Source of the DNA: W0P28-013 sp051870755
Lineage (GTDB): Bacteria > Bacteroidota > Bacteroidia > Bacteroidales > Paludibacteraceae
Reading direction: 5' to 3'
Length of the DNA stretch: 64,000 bases
Assembly (NCBI GenBank): GCA_051870755.1
Contig: JBJECE010000003.1
Span: 17,071 to 81,070 of the forward strand
Position numbers and translations under genes: made by a program. Of this stretch, positions 45,571 through 53,660 are shown piece after piece (the first letter of the stretch is position 1; each line of letters starts with the position of its first letter). Under the pieces are notes generated by a model. That model ran no database searches. It had not been told where the DNA came from and saw nothing but the letters and a program-made list of their open reading frames with translations.

Positions 45571-45601
45571 TTTGTGCATTAAAAAAAAATGTGTACCTTT
45601 G
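45571..45601 (+). promoter_or_regulatory. Promoter of the structured leader and type II cassette
   Basis: -33 TTTG (45571-45574) and -7 TACCTTTG (45594-45601), spacer 19. The -7 lies inside a 20-bp palindrome. The expected start is near 45607, almost 300 bases before the nuclease ATG. Confidence 0.75.
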
Positions 45602-45615
45602 CAACGTTGCAAAGG
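45596..45615. repeat. Perfect 20-bp palindrome over the -7 box and transcription start
   Basis: CCTTTGCAAC/GTTGCAAAGG, no mismatch and no spacer. It is placed where a dimeric repressor would block the promoter; no adjacent regulator gene was found. Confidence 0.8.
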
Positions 45616-45850
45616 CAATATTTTATTAACAAAGCATTGACTATTATTCGCATTCAAAACAAAAGCGTCAGAAACTCTTGATTTGAACTAAATCGAAGAA
45701 TAGCAATTTCACGGAATAGCGACAGCATTTCTGTACTATCACAAGAAGTTAATGTTTGCACCTATAGGTGTAAACAATCTGTGTGGTAGGCGGGGTTTTC
45801 TGACGCTCCCCGTGAATGCGATAGAGAAGTTTGCACCTTCTTCGTTTTCT
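45607..45850 (+). ncRNA. Highly structured RNA leader, unrecognised family
   Basis: Outer stem: TATTCGCATTC (45645-45655) pairs with GAATGCGATA (45814-45823), one bulged T. Inner stem: GCGTCAGAAA (45665-45674) pairs perfectly with TTTCTGACGC (45797-45806). Inside are three local hairpins: GATTT/AAATC (45680-45694), ACAG/CTGT (45722-45734) and GTTTGCACC/GGTGTAAAC with a TATA loop (45754-45775, one G-U pair). The octamer TTTGCACC recurs at 45829-45836 and could compete for the third hairpin. The 3' end may be a weak AGAAG/CTTCT hairpin with a U-rich tail. Either the 5' leader of the restriction operon or a separate RNA. The pairings are read directly; the function is unknown. Confidence 0.65.
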
Positions 45851-45862
45851 TCTGTTTCATAA
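45752..45862 (+). CDS. Possible 36-codon upstream ORF in the leader
   Basis: It starts ATG TTT GCA CCT at 45752 with AAGAAG 4 bases before it, and ends TAA at 45860-45862. The next codon, GTG at 45863, is in frame with the nuclease, so upstream ORF and nuclease frame are separated only by one stop codon. The peptide carries FAP twice, from the repeated TTTGCACC. Being inside a structured RNA, it may be an accident; if real, a leader peptide. Confidence 0.3.
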   Translation: MFAPIGVNNLCGRRGFLTLPVNAIEKFAPSSFSSVS

Positions 45863-45898
45863 GTGATTGATAGTAATGCGCAAAAACTATCAATCAAA

Positions 45899-46858
45899 AT
45901 GGAACGACCCTCCTTATTTAATTCTTCTTTGGTAAAAGAACCATTCGTTATTTACGAACGTTCTATGAATGCCGATTGTGCAGTCTTGCATGATTTGGAT
46001 GCGTTTGGCGATTTTCAAAAACGCTTTCAACTGTTAGCCCAAAAACATCCTAAATTGATTATAAATACCCTTTCTAACATTTTTACGATGCGTTTAATTG
46101 GGAATAAAACACATGGTGACTTGGCAGAAATTGGAATGGCAGAGTTTATTCACCAATTTATGTATGATTACGATAGTATACATGTTGGCAAGGATTTATT
46201 TCGGGCAAAAGAACACGAAGAAGATATTGTAATAATAAATGAATTAAATCAACAAAAAATACCGGTTAGTTTAAAAGCCTATGGAGATGGACCATTGCAA
46301 CTTTCCACCGACAAAGATTCTTTGCTTTTCCCTAAATTAAAAGAATATGGAAATGAAATTATAGGTGAAAAAATCCAAGAATTATTTTCTTCAGAAGCAT
46401 TTGCTGGACTTAATGCCGTAAATGTAATGCCTTTAATTTATCGGGAAAAACAAATGCAGTGTAATATTATGGTGTTTGACTTTGAAAAAATGCGTCAACA
46501 AACACAAAAAATAGTGTTACTTGCTGAAGGTGATAAATATGATAATGGATCAAAATCTATAATTAAAGGAAAGGGGAGAAAACACCCTATTTATATGTTT
46601 TTGGATCATAACGGAGAATATATTTGTGAAGTCCGTTATGGTAATGCAACTGCTAATGCTTTGCAAAGAGGTTTTTGGACACACACACAACATGCATCGT
46701 CTTATTTTAATAGTTTAACAAATGGTTGGATTTCATACTCTCATAATGAAACCCTTGTGAAGTTGTTTCGATTAGCATTGAATAGTACAGAAAATGGACA
46801 CAAATTAGCCAACGATATTTTACAAAAGGATATTGATAACTTATTTCAGAACGTATGA
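45899..46858 (+). CDS. Putative type II restriction endonuclease
   Basis: 319 residues from ATG 45899 (an in-frame GTG at 45863 would add 12). Assigned from its position, translationally coupled to a DNA adenine methyltransferase, and a PD-(D/E)xK-like core: E77 in GDLAEIGM, D109 in HEEDIVI and S-L-K126 in IPVSLKAYG. No named restriction family was recognised and the site is unknown. It is far more AT-rich than the flanking genes, with many AAA/TTT codons, pointing to recent transfer. Its stop overlaps the methylase start (ATGA). Confidence 0.7.
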   Translation: MERPSLFNSSLVKEPFVIYERSMNADCAVLHDLDAFGDFQKRFQLLAQKHPKLIINTLSNIFTMRLIGNKTHGDLAEIGMAEFIHQFMYDYDSIHVGKDLFRAKEHEEDIVIINELNQQKIPVSLKAYGDGPLQLSTDKDSLLFPKLKEYGNEIIGEKIQELFSSEAFAGLNAVNVMPLIYREKQMQCNIMVFDFEKMRQQTQKIVLLAEGDKYDNGSKSIIKGKGRKHPIYMFLDHNGEYICEVRYGNATANALQRGFWTHTQHASSYFNSLTNGWISYSHNETLVKLFRLALNSTENGHKLANDILQKDIDNLFQNV

Positions 46859-47958
46859 TGAATAGACAACATGATTTGTTCGGAAAGTTATCAGATGTTC
46901 CGAAAACAGAAGGGATAAAATACACAGGTTCGAAACTAAAAATACTCCCATATATTTTACATTCAATAGAAAATTTACAGATTGGAACAGCATTAGATGC
47001 GTTTTCTGGTACAACCCGAGTGTCTCAAATGTTTGCTCAAATGGGTTTTGATACAACAGCCAATGATATATCTGAATGGTCTGAAGTTTTTGCTACATGT
47101 TATTTGTTGTCGACAAAACCGGATTCTTTTTATCAGCCCTTTATAGATGATTTAAATTCTCTTGATGGAGTATATGGTTGGTTTTCTGAAAAATATGGTG
47201 GAGAACTTGAAGAGGCAAAGAAACCTTTTCAACTTCATAATACGATGAAGTTAGATGCAATTCGGAATAAAATTGACGAATATAATTTGGAATGGGTAGA
47301 TAAGTGTGTATTGTTGACAAGTCTGATTTATGCAATGGACGAAGTTGATAATACATTAGGACATTATGCTGCGTATTTATCAAAATGGTCTCCTCGCTCT
47401 TTTAATACAATGACATTAAAGTTACCACAACGTTTCTCTGTACATTCTTCCAACAAAGTGATAAAAGGAGATGTGTTTGATATTATTGGTAATTATCACG
47501 ATTTAGTATATTTCGATCCCCCTTATGGATCAAATAATGAAAAAATGCCACCGAGCCGTGTGCGTTATGCTTCTTATTATCACATTTGGAAAACAATTAT
47601 TCTTAATGATCGCCCTGAAGTTTTTGGTAAAGCAAATCGAAGAATCGATACACGAGATACGATTGCCGGTTCTGTGTTTGAAGAATTTAGAAAAAATGAT
47701 AAGGGAACTTTTATCGCTATGGAAGCAATAAAAGAAATGATAGAGAAAACTAATGCTCGTTATATTCTCTTATCGTATGGTTCTGGAGGGCGAGCGACAA
47801 AATCAGAGTTGTTTGACATTATTAATACTCATGGGAAATTGATTTCCGCACAAGAAATAGATTATAAACGTAATGTGATGGGAAATATGAAATGGACTAA
47901 CGAGTGGGTGAATGATGATGGGAAGTATAAAGAGTATTTGTTTTTAATGGAAAAATAA
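46855..47958 (+). CDS. D12-class N6-adenine DNA methyltransferase
   Basis: 367 residues. The N-terminal IKYTGSKLKILPYI and SAM motif LDAFSGTTRVSQMF (D48-x-F-x-G) are typical of the Dam/D12 (alpha-class) MTases. The catalytic motif is D221-P-P-Y224 in VYFDPPYGSN. A long insertion between them is the target-recognition region. It protects host DNA from the coupled nuclease. A second ATG lies one codon on. It has the same AT-rich composition as the nuclease. It converges on the LytTR gene with no visible terminator. Confidence 0.92.
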   Translation: MMNRQHDLFGKLSDVPKTEGIKYTGSKLKILPYILHSIENLQIGTALDAFSGTTRVSQMFAQMGFDTTANDISEWSEVFATCYLLSTKPDSFYQPFIDDLNSLDGVYGWFSEKYGGELEEAKKPFQLHNTMKLDAIRNKIDEYNLEWVDKCVLLTSLIYAMDEVDNTLGHYAAYLSKWSPRSFNTMTLKLPQRFSVHSSNKVIKGDVFDIIGNYHDLVYFDPPYGSNNEKMPPSRVRYASYYHIWKTIILNDRPEVFGKANRRIDTRDTIAGSVFEEFRKNDKGTFIAMEAIKEMIEKTNARYILLSYGSGGRATKSELFDIINTHGKLISAQEIDYKRNVMGNMKWTNEWVNDDGKYKEYLFLMEK

Positions 47959-48020
47959 TACGCATTTGGGAGTTCGTAATTTGGTAATTTTCTTTGCGAT
48001 CAAAATGCCTATAGTCGGAT

Positions 48021-48866
48021 TTACTGCATGGTCGAAAATTGGCGCACAATATCGCCGGCGTAGGTTTTGGATACGGGCACTGCATCGACACCGGCAATGT
48101 CTATTTCGGCCAGAATGCCGTCGGCTTCGCGCTTGAGCAGTTTGACGCGTTTCAGATTGACAAAATACGAGCGGTGGCAGCGCACAATGCCGTTGGCAGC
48201 GCACGCCTCTTCGATGCCTTTCATCGTGTTGCGCAGGCTGTAACGCACCACTTTGCCTGCATTCTCGTAAGTGATGTTCACATAGTTACCGGCCGATTCG
48301 ATGTAAATAAGGCGGTCGGCATCGACCACCAATTTCACGTTGTTTTTGTCGTCGGCGAAACGCACGGCGTTTTGATTGGCGCGCTCGACGCCGGTTTTCA
48401 GGTCGGCTATCACCGATACGCTTTGCGCCAACTGCCGGCTGCAGGCCGTTTTCTCGAAATAGAGCCATAATGTGCCGTACGGAAATATCATCGACAGGGC
48501 AGCGCACAGCAGTATTTTTGGCAATAGTTCGAAGTAACCGCAGTGGGCGTGCAGACACAAAAACAAATCGCAAAACAGGCACATCACTATTAACTCGCAC
48601 AACAGCCAAATGGCGTGCTCGACGATGCTCAGGTGGTTGTGCCGTGTGGTGAAGTAGAGGATAAGCCGACTGCCAACGGTTACACCAAACACGATGGCGG
48701 CCAATATGGATAGGCGAAATGTGGATGATGAATTCCACAGGGCATCGTAGTTATAGCCGAACGTGGGTGTATAAATAATCGGGAACAGAAATGTCCATAG
48801 TGTGATGCACACGACCCAAATGACCATATATTTGGGTTGATAAAACAGATTGGCAATCTTTTTCAT
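48021..48866 (-). CDS. Membrane-bound LytTR DNA-binding regulator
   Basis: 281 residues. The first 150 residues hold four membrane segments (YMVIWVVCITLWTFLFPIIY, LSILAAIVFGVTVGSRLILY, WLLCELIVMCLFCDLFLCL, ILLCAALSMIFPYGTLWLYF). A short coiled linker leads to a C-terminal LytTR domain (about 185-281) with DRLIYIESAGNYVNITYE and CHRSYFVNLKRVK. There is no receiver domain, so the signal is likely sensed by the membrane part. The start at 48866 is chosen because the extension upstream is polar. The target is unknown. Confidence 0.88.
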   Translation of the reverse strand: MKKIANLFYQPKYMVIWVVCITLWTFLFPIIYTPTFGYNYDALWNSSSTFRLSILAAIVFGVTVGSRLILYFTTRHNHLSIVEHAIWLLCELIVMCLFCDLFLCLHAHCGYFELLPKILLCAALSMIFPYGTLWLYFEKTACSRQLAQSVSVIADLKTGVERANQNAVRFADDKNNVKLVVDADRLIYIESAGNYVNITYENAGKVVRYSLRNTMKGIEEACAANGIVRCHRSYFVNLKRVKLLKREADGILAEIDIAGVDAVPVSKTYAGDIVRQFSTMQ

Positions 48867-48900
48867 GCGAATGTTGCTTTTTTGGTGGTTTTTGGTGGTG

Positions 48901-48908
48901 CAAAGGTA
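48901..48908 (-). promoter_or_regulatory. -7 element of the LytTR gene
   Basis: Minus strand TACCTTTG, 34 bases before the ATG. Confidence 0.5.
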
Positions 48909-49049
48909 CACTATTTTTGCCGAATTTCATCATTTTTGACACCAAAAGTATGGGATAAAATGTGTTTTATGCAATTTTTTATCCTAAATAAGCGTCAAAC
49001 GGCACCAAAAAACGCATTTTGTGTCATTTTTCGGCACCCGTTACATTTT

Positions 49050-49081
49050 TTTGGGGAGTGATTGTTTTCTGCCTACTTTTG
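49050..49081 (+). promoter_or_regulatory. SGNH hydrolase promoter
   Basis: -33 TTTG (49050-49053) and -7 TACTTTTG (49074-49081), spacer 20, 45 bases before the ATG. Confidence 0.7.
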
Positions 49082-49126
49082 CAGCGATAAAACTTTTTGT
49101 TTCACGCATCAAAATACACAAAAATC

Positions 49127-49861
49127 ATGGCAAAAATCATAACTTTTGGCGATTCGATTATGAAAGGTGTCGTTGCCGAACCTCAAGCGATAGGTGGCGG
49201 CGTAGTGAAATATCGGGTTACCGACCAATCGTTTGTGGCGCGTTGCGCACGCAGGCTGGGTTTCCCGATTGATAATTTGGCACGCTTTGGCAGTACCATT
49301 GCGCATGGTCTGAAAAACCTCGACCGTTATAGTGGTGTTATCGCGGCCGGCGATTATGTGGTGCTCGAATTTGGCGGTAACGATTGTAACTTCGATTGGA
49401 AAGCGGTGGCTGCCAATCCGTATGCTGCCCATCGTCCGTTTACGCCTCTCGGCACCTTTCGGCAAGGCTATGCCGCGGCGATAGAGCGGGTGCGCGGTTT
49501 GGGCGCACAGCCTGTGTTACTGTCGTTGCCGCCTATCGACGGGCAGTTGTTTTTCGATCATATTTGTCAAAATCTCGACCGCAGCAACATCATGCAGTTT
49601 GTGGGCGACGATGTGCATTACATTCAAAATTGGCACGAACAATATAATCTGGAGGTGTTCAAATTGGCGTGTGATGCGCATGTGCCGATTATCGACATCA
49701 GCACCACGTTTTTGGAACAGCGGCGCTTGAGTGCGTTCTATTGTGCCGATGGTATGCACCCCAACGAAATCGGCCATCAATTGATAGCCGATGCCATTAT
49801 GCAATATGTGTCCGCCGGCACTGCGTTTGGTGGTGGCGATGTGTTGCACGTCTCGGCCTGA
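49127..49861 (+). CDS. SGNH/GDSL hydrolase
   Basis: 244 residues. All blocks of the family are present: FGDSIMKG (nucleophile Ser), a block II Gly region, EFGGNDCNF (block III Asn) and CADGMHPNEIGHQLIAD (block V Asp-x-x-His). There is no signal peptide, so a cytoplasmic esterase or lipase; the substrate is unknown. The start at 49127 (MAKIITFGDS) puts the GDS motif at the usual place. It stands alone with its own promoter and converges on the OPT gene. Confidence 0.93.
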   Translation: MAKIITFGDSIMKGVVAEPQAIGGGVVKYRVTDQSFVARCARRLGFPIDNLARFGSTIAHGLKNLDRYSGVIAAGDYVVLEFGGNDCNFDWKAVAANPYAAHRPFTPLGTFRQGYAAAIERVRGLGAQPVLLSLPPIDGQLFFDHICQNLDRSNIMQFVGDDVHYIQNWHEQYNLEVFKLACDAHVPIIDISTTFLEQRRLSAFYCADGMHPNEIGHQLIADAIMQYVSAGTAFGGGDVLHVSA

Positions 49862-49905
49862 CTGTCGGTTTTATGCGATTGATTATCTAATTGAAAATCA
49901 ACTTA

Positions 49906-51864
49906 TTAGTCTTTCTTGGCGTGCATGCTCGCTATCACGAAATAGCCTATCAGCAGCAGGTAGGCTATGACGCCGCAGATGGCGGCACCGTTGCTCTCTG
50001 CCCATTGCGGCATGTAGAGGTCGATGTCGGCAAATTTGAGTGCCGCACTTACCACGCCCATCAGTGCGCCGCCGGCTATCAGTCCCGATGCGATGAGTGT
50101 GCCACGCTCTTGGCGTGCTTGGTTGAGGGCAGTGTCTTTCGAGCGCGACGACACAAACCAACTAATCAGTCCGCCGACCACAAGCGGCGTGTTGAGCGGC
50201 AGCGGTATGAACATGCCGAGTGCAAAGGCTAATACAGGTACACCTAAAATATTGAGTAACAGTGCCAAAACGGCTCCGATGCCGTAGAGTAACCACGGTG
50301 CGCCTTGTCCCATCATCAGCGGCTCGATGACGGCTGCCATGGCGTTGGCTTGCGGTGCCACGAGCGCGTTGTCGCCGGTGAAACCATAGGTTTTGTTCAA
50401 AATGATGATGACGCCGCCGACTGTTGCTGCCGAAACGAGTGTGCCGAGAAATTTCCACGTCTCCTGCTTGGCCGGTGTGTTGCCAATCCAATAGCCGATT
50501 TTGAGGTCGGTAACGAATCCGCCGGCCATCGACAAGGCGGTGCATACCACACCACCAATGACCATGGCGGCTACCATGCCGTCGGTGCCGTTCAGTCCGA
50601 CGGCCACCAACACTACCGATGCAATGATGAGAGTCATCAGGGTCATGCCCGATACCGGATTCGATCCCACGATGGCGATGGCGTTGGCTGCCACGGTGGT
50701 GAACAGAAACGCAATGACAGCCACGACGACGAAGGCGATAATCGATTGGAATAGATTGTGAATGACGCCAAAATAGAAAAATAAGAGTGTGATGACAAGT
50801 GCGGCAGCCATGGCGATGACAATGAATTTCATCGACAAGTCGCGCTCGGTGCGCGGAACGGCCGTAGCAATGGCTTTGCCTTTGCTGCCAAGTTCGCGGC
50901 CGGCCAATCCGACCGCACTTTTGATCACGCCCCACGATTTAACGATGCCGATGATGCCTGCCATGGCGATGGCACCGATGCCGATATAACGCGCGTAGTT
51001 GCTGAAAATCCATTCGGGCTGCATCTGGCTGAGCATCACGGAGTCTTGTGTCGTCATGCCGAGCAGCGGCACGATGAACCACCACACGAACAGCGAACCG
51101 GCGCAGATGATGAGGCTGTATTTCAGTCCGACGATGTAGCCCAATCCGAGTACGGCGGCGCCGGTGTTTATCGAAAAGGTCAGTTTGGCTTTTTGGGCAA
51201 TGGCTTCGCCCCACGGAATCATGCGCGAGGTGAGTGTTTCGCTCCATGCTCCGAATGTAGCCACCACAAAGTCGTACAAGCCGCCGATGCCGGCTGCCCA
51301 AATGAGCGGTTTGGCTTGGCTGCCGCCTTTTTCACCCGATACGAGTACTTGCGTAGTGGCGGTGGCTTCGGGGAACGGGTATTTGCCGTGCATGTCGCTG
51401 ACGAAATATTTGCGGAACGGTATCAAAAATAAGATGCCCAAGATGCCGCCCAACAGCGAACTCAAAAAGACTTGCATGAAACTGACTGTGATGTCGGGAT
51501 ATTTGGCTTGCAGAATGTAGAGGGCGGGCAGCGTAAAAATGGCGCCGGCCACGATGACACCCGAACTTGCCCCGATAGATTGTATGATGACGTTTTCGCC
51601 GAGCGCATTTTTGCGACGTGTGGCGCTCGATAGTCCCACGGCGATGATGGCGATGGGAATGGCGGCTTCGAACACTTGTCCGACCTTGAGCCCGAGGTAG
51701 GCGGCTGCTGCCGAAAAGAGCACAGCCATCACAATGCCGCAGGTTACAGAATAGAGACTGATTTCGGGAATTTGCTTGTCGGCAGGCAAAATAGGTTGGT
51801 ATTTTTCGCCCTGTTTCAGCTCGCGATTGGCGTTTTCGGGCAATTTGATTTCTTGTTGTTCCAT
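49906..51864 (-). CDS. OPT family oligopeptide transporter
   Basis: 652 residues with about 15 membrane segments. The N-terminal SVTCGIVMAVLFSAAAAYLGLKVGQVFEAAIPIAI is the opening of bacterial OPT proteins, and NALGENVIIQSIGASSGVIVAGAIF follows as usual. Proton-coupled uptake of small peptides or metal chelates across the inner membrane is the family role; the substrate is unknown. It lies 36 bases upstream-to-downstream from dnaB on the same strand, so it may be read through from dnaB. Confidence 0.92.
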   Translation of the reverse strand: MEQQEIKLPENANRELKQGEKYQPILPADKQIPEISLYSVTCGIVMAVLFSAAAAYLGLKVGQVFEAAIPIAIIAVGLSSATRRKNALGENVIIQSIGASSGVIVAGAIFTLPALYILQAKYPDITVSFMQVFLSSLLGGILGILFLIPFRKYFVSDMHGKYPFPEATATTQVLVSGEKGGSQAKPLIWAAGIGGLYDFVVATFGAWSETLTSRMIPWGEAIAQKAKLTFSINTGAAVLGLGYIVGLKYSLIICAGSLFVWWFIVPLLGMTTQDSVMLSQMQPEWIFSNYARYIGIGAIAMAGIIGIVKSWGVIKSAVGLAGRELGSKGKAIATAVPRTERDLSMKFIVIAMAAALVITLLFFYFGVIHNLFQSIIAFVVVAVIAFLFTTVAANAIAIVGSNPVSGMTLMTLIIASVVLVAVGLNGTDGMVAAMVIGGVVCTALSMAGGFVTDLKIGYWIGNTPAKQETWKFLGTLVSAATVGGVIIILNKTYGFTGDNALVAPQANAMAAVIEPLMMGQGAPWLLYGIGAVLALLLNILGVPVLAFALGMFIPLPLNTPLVVGGLISWFVSSRSKDTALNQARQERGTLIASGLIAGGALMGVVSAALKFADIDLYMPQWAESNGAAICGVIAYLLLIGYFVIASMHAKKD

Positions 51865-51900
51865 AGTGTGTGTTGTTAGTTATGTTTTGTTTTTTTTTGA

Positions 51901-53424
51901 TTAGTACGGCACTGTGTTGTCTTGCGGCGGCAGTGTGTATGCCTCGATGGGTGGTGGTGCCTGCATCGGGTCGTTGATGCGCGATGCGAGTGTTCCGCTT
52001 TGATATACATCGTCCTCTTCGTTCATAAATCGGGCATATTCGTGTTTGAAACGCAAATCGATGTCGGCAGTGGCACCATTACGGTGTTTGGCAATGATGA
52101 TTTGGGCGATGCCGCGCAGATCTTTTTTCGTGTTCGGGTCTTCAAAAATCTTGTAGTAGTCGGGGCGGTGGATGAAACATACCATGTCGGCATCTTGTTC
52201 GATGGCGCCCGATTCGCGCAAGTCGCTCAGTTGCGGTTTTTTGCCGTCGATGCTGCCTTTGTCGCCGCGGTTTTCGACGTTACGGTTCAACTGCGACAGG
52301 GCGATAATCGGTATGTCCAACTCTTTGGCCAAGCCTTTGAGCGATCGCGAAATGGTGCTGACCTCCTGCTCACGACTTTGGAAACGCATACCCGAGGCGT
52401 TCATCAGTTGCAGGTAGTCGATGATGATGATTTGTATGTCGTGTTCCTCTTTCAGGCGGCGCGCTTTGGTCTGAAATTCCAAAATGGAGAGGCTCGGCGT
52501 GTCGTCGATGTAGATGGGCGCACCTTGCAGTTGTGGCAGTTTGGCGTCCAATTGTTTCCATTCGTGCTGCTCGAGGTCGCCTTTCTTCAGTTTGTCGCTC
52601 GTGATGGAACATACATTGACAATCAGGCGGTTGACCAACTGCACGCTCGACATTTCGAGCGAAAAGATGGCTGTCGGTATGCGTTTGTCCACCGCCATGT
52701 TTTTGGCCATCGATAGCACGAATGCGGTTTTGCCCATGGCCGGTCGTGCGGCGATGATGACAAGGTCGGATTTTTGCCAACCGGATGTGATGTTGTCCAA
52801 TTTGGAGAATCCGCTCGGTATGCCGCTCATGCCACCGACGCAGGCAGCCGCTTTTTTGAGGCGTTCGATGGCTTCTTCGATGATCGGGTCGATTTGCGTA
52901 ACGCCTTTTTTCAGTCGGTTTTGCGATAGGTCGAAGATGCGTCCTTCGGCGTCCTGAAGCAGGTCTTCGATGTCGGCGCTCTCTTCGTAGGCTTTGGATT
53001 GCATGTCGCTGCAGATGCCGATGAGTTCGCGCGCCATGTGTTTCTGTACGAGAATTTGCGCATGATATACGATGTGTGCCGACGAAGCGATTTTGGCTGT
53101 CAGCAGAGCGATGTTGTAGGTGCCGCCAATATCTTCTAACGTGCCATCTTTGCGCAGTTGCTCGGTTACGGTGTGTATATCGATTGGGTGCCGATTGCCG
53201 TAGAGTGCCATGATGGCTCGGTAGATGAGTTGGTGTTCGCGTTTATAAAAGGTGTTTTCGCTGATCAAATCGACGACTTTGTCCATGGCGGTGCTGTCGA
53301 TCATGAGTGCACCGAGCACCGATTCTTCGATTTCGGTGGCGCTTGGCGGCATTTTGCCGTAGTCGGCGGCGTTTGTGGCGCCGGTTTTCTTGGTGTTTTT
53401 CGAAGCTGTTTTTGTCGATTCCAT
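51901..53424 (-). CDS. dnaB: Replicative DNA helicase
   Basis: 507 residues. The N-terminal DnaB domain (PSATEIEESVLGALMID...) is followed by a linker helix and the RecA-type motor, with Walker A ARPAMGKTAFVLSMAKN, Walker B IIIIDYLQLM and the arginine-rich SRSLKGLAKELDIPIIALSQLNR. DnaB unwinds DNA ahead of the replisome as a hexamer. ATG at 53424 is chosen over a TTG three codons earlier. A -7 like TACTTTTG lies on the minus strand at 53520-53527. Confidence 0.97.
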   Translation of the reverse strand: MESTKTASKNTKKTGATNAADYGKMPPSATEIEESVLGALMIDSTAMDKVVDLISENTFYKREHQLIYRAIMALYGNRHPIDIHTVTEQLRKDGTLEDIGGTYNIALLTAKIASSAHIVYHAQILVQKHMARELIGICSDMQSKAYEESADIEDLLQDAEGRIFDLSQNRLKKGVTQIDPIIEEAIERLKKAAACVGGMSGIPSGFSKLDNITSGWQKSDLVIIAARPAMGKTAFVLSMAKNMAVDKRIPTAIFSLEMSSVQLVNRLIVNVCSITSDKLKKGDLEQHEWKQLDAKLPQLQGAPIYIDDTPSLSILEFQTKARRLKEEHDIQIIIIDYLQLMNASGMRFQSREQEVSTISRSLKGLAKELDIPIIALSQLNRNVENRGDKGSIDGKKPQLSDLRESGAIEQDADMVCFIHRPDYYKIFEDPNTKKDLRGIAQIIIAKHRNGATADIDLRFKHEYARFMNEEDDVYQSGTLASRINDPMQAPPPIEAYTLPPQDNTVPY

Positions 53425-53519
53425 ACGATTCAAACTGTGTTGCGTGTTGGTGGTCTTGTGTTATGTTGCTCGTTATTAGCGTGTTAGGTGTGCGCTTTTA
53501 ACGGCTGATCATTTGGCAT

Positions 53520-53527
53520 CAAAAGTA
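53520..53527 (-). promoter_or_regulatory. dnaB -7 element
   Basis: Minus strand TACTTTTG, about 95 bases before the ATG; -33 not seen. Confidence 0.45.
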
Positions 53528-53576
53528 GTGCTTTTTGCGCAGATGGATGGGCGTGCGTGCGTGATTTTTGTACAAG

Positions 53577-53654
53577 AGGTATCAACAGGTTTTTCAACCG
53601 TTTTGCGCGTTTATTGACAACTTTTTTACAAGTTATCAACAGGTTATTAACACT
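53577..53654. repeat. ATCAACAGGTT repeats and inverted repeat between dnaB and the tolC-like gene
   Basis: ATCAACAGGTT occurs twice (53581-53591 and 53635-53645). TTATCAACA and TTATTAACA differ from the DnaA box TTATCCACA by one and two bases. A 10-bp inverted repeat TTGACAACTT/AAGTTATCAA (53614-53639, one G-U on RNA) also lies here and could end the efflux operon transcript, though it lacks a T-run. Confidence 0.45.
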
Positions 53655-53660
53655 GCGCGA

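Larger units (their letters stand above)
45499..45898. other. Intergenic region between PBP1A and the type II nuclease (400 bases)
   Basis: It holds two divergent promoters (PBP1A leftward, restriction cassette rightward), a 20-bp palindrome, a structured RNA leader and a small upstream ORF; each is listed separately. Confidence 0.8.

Noticed and set aside
45607..45850. A retron, tmRNA, RNase P RNA or signal-recognition-particle RNA at this place
   Set aside because: No reverse transcriptase lies nearby, and the conserved sequences of tmRNA, RNase P (GAGGAAAGTCC type) and SRP RNA are absent.
53577..53654. A replication origin
   Set aside because: Only three weak DnaA-box matches, no AT-rich unwinding cluster with many boxes, and no dnaA, gidA or parAB genes nearby.
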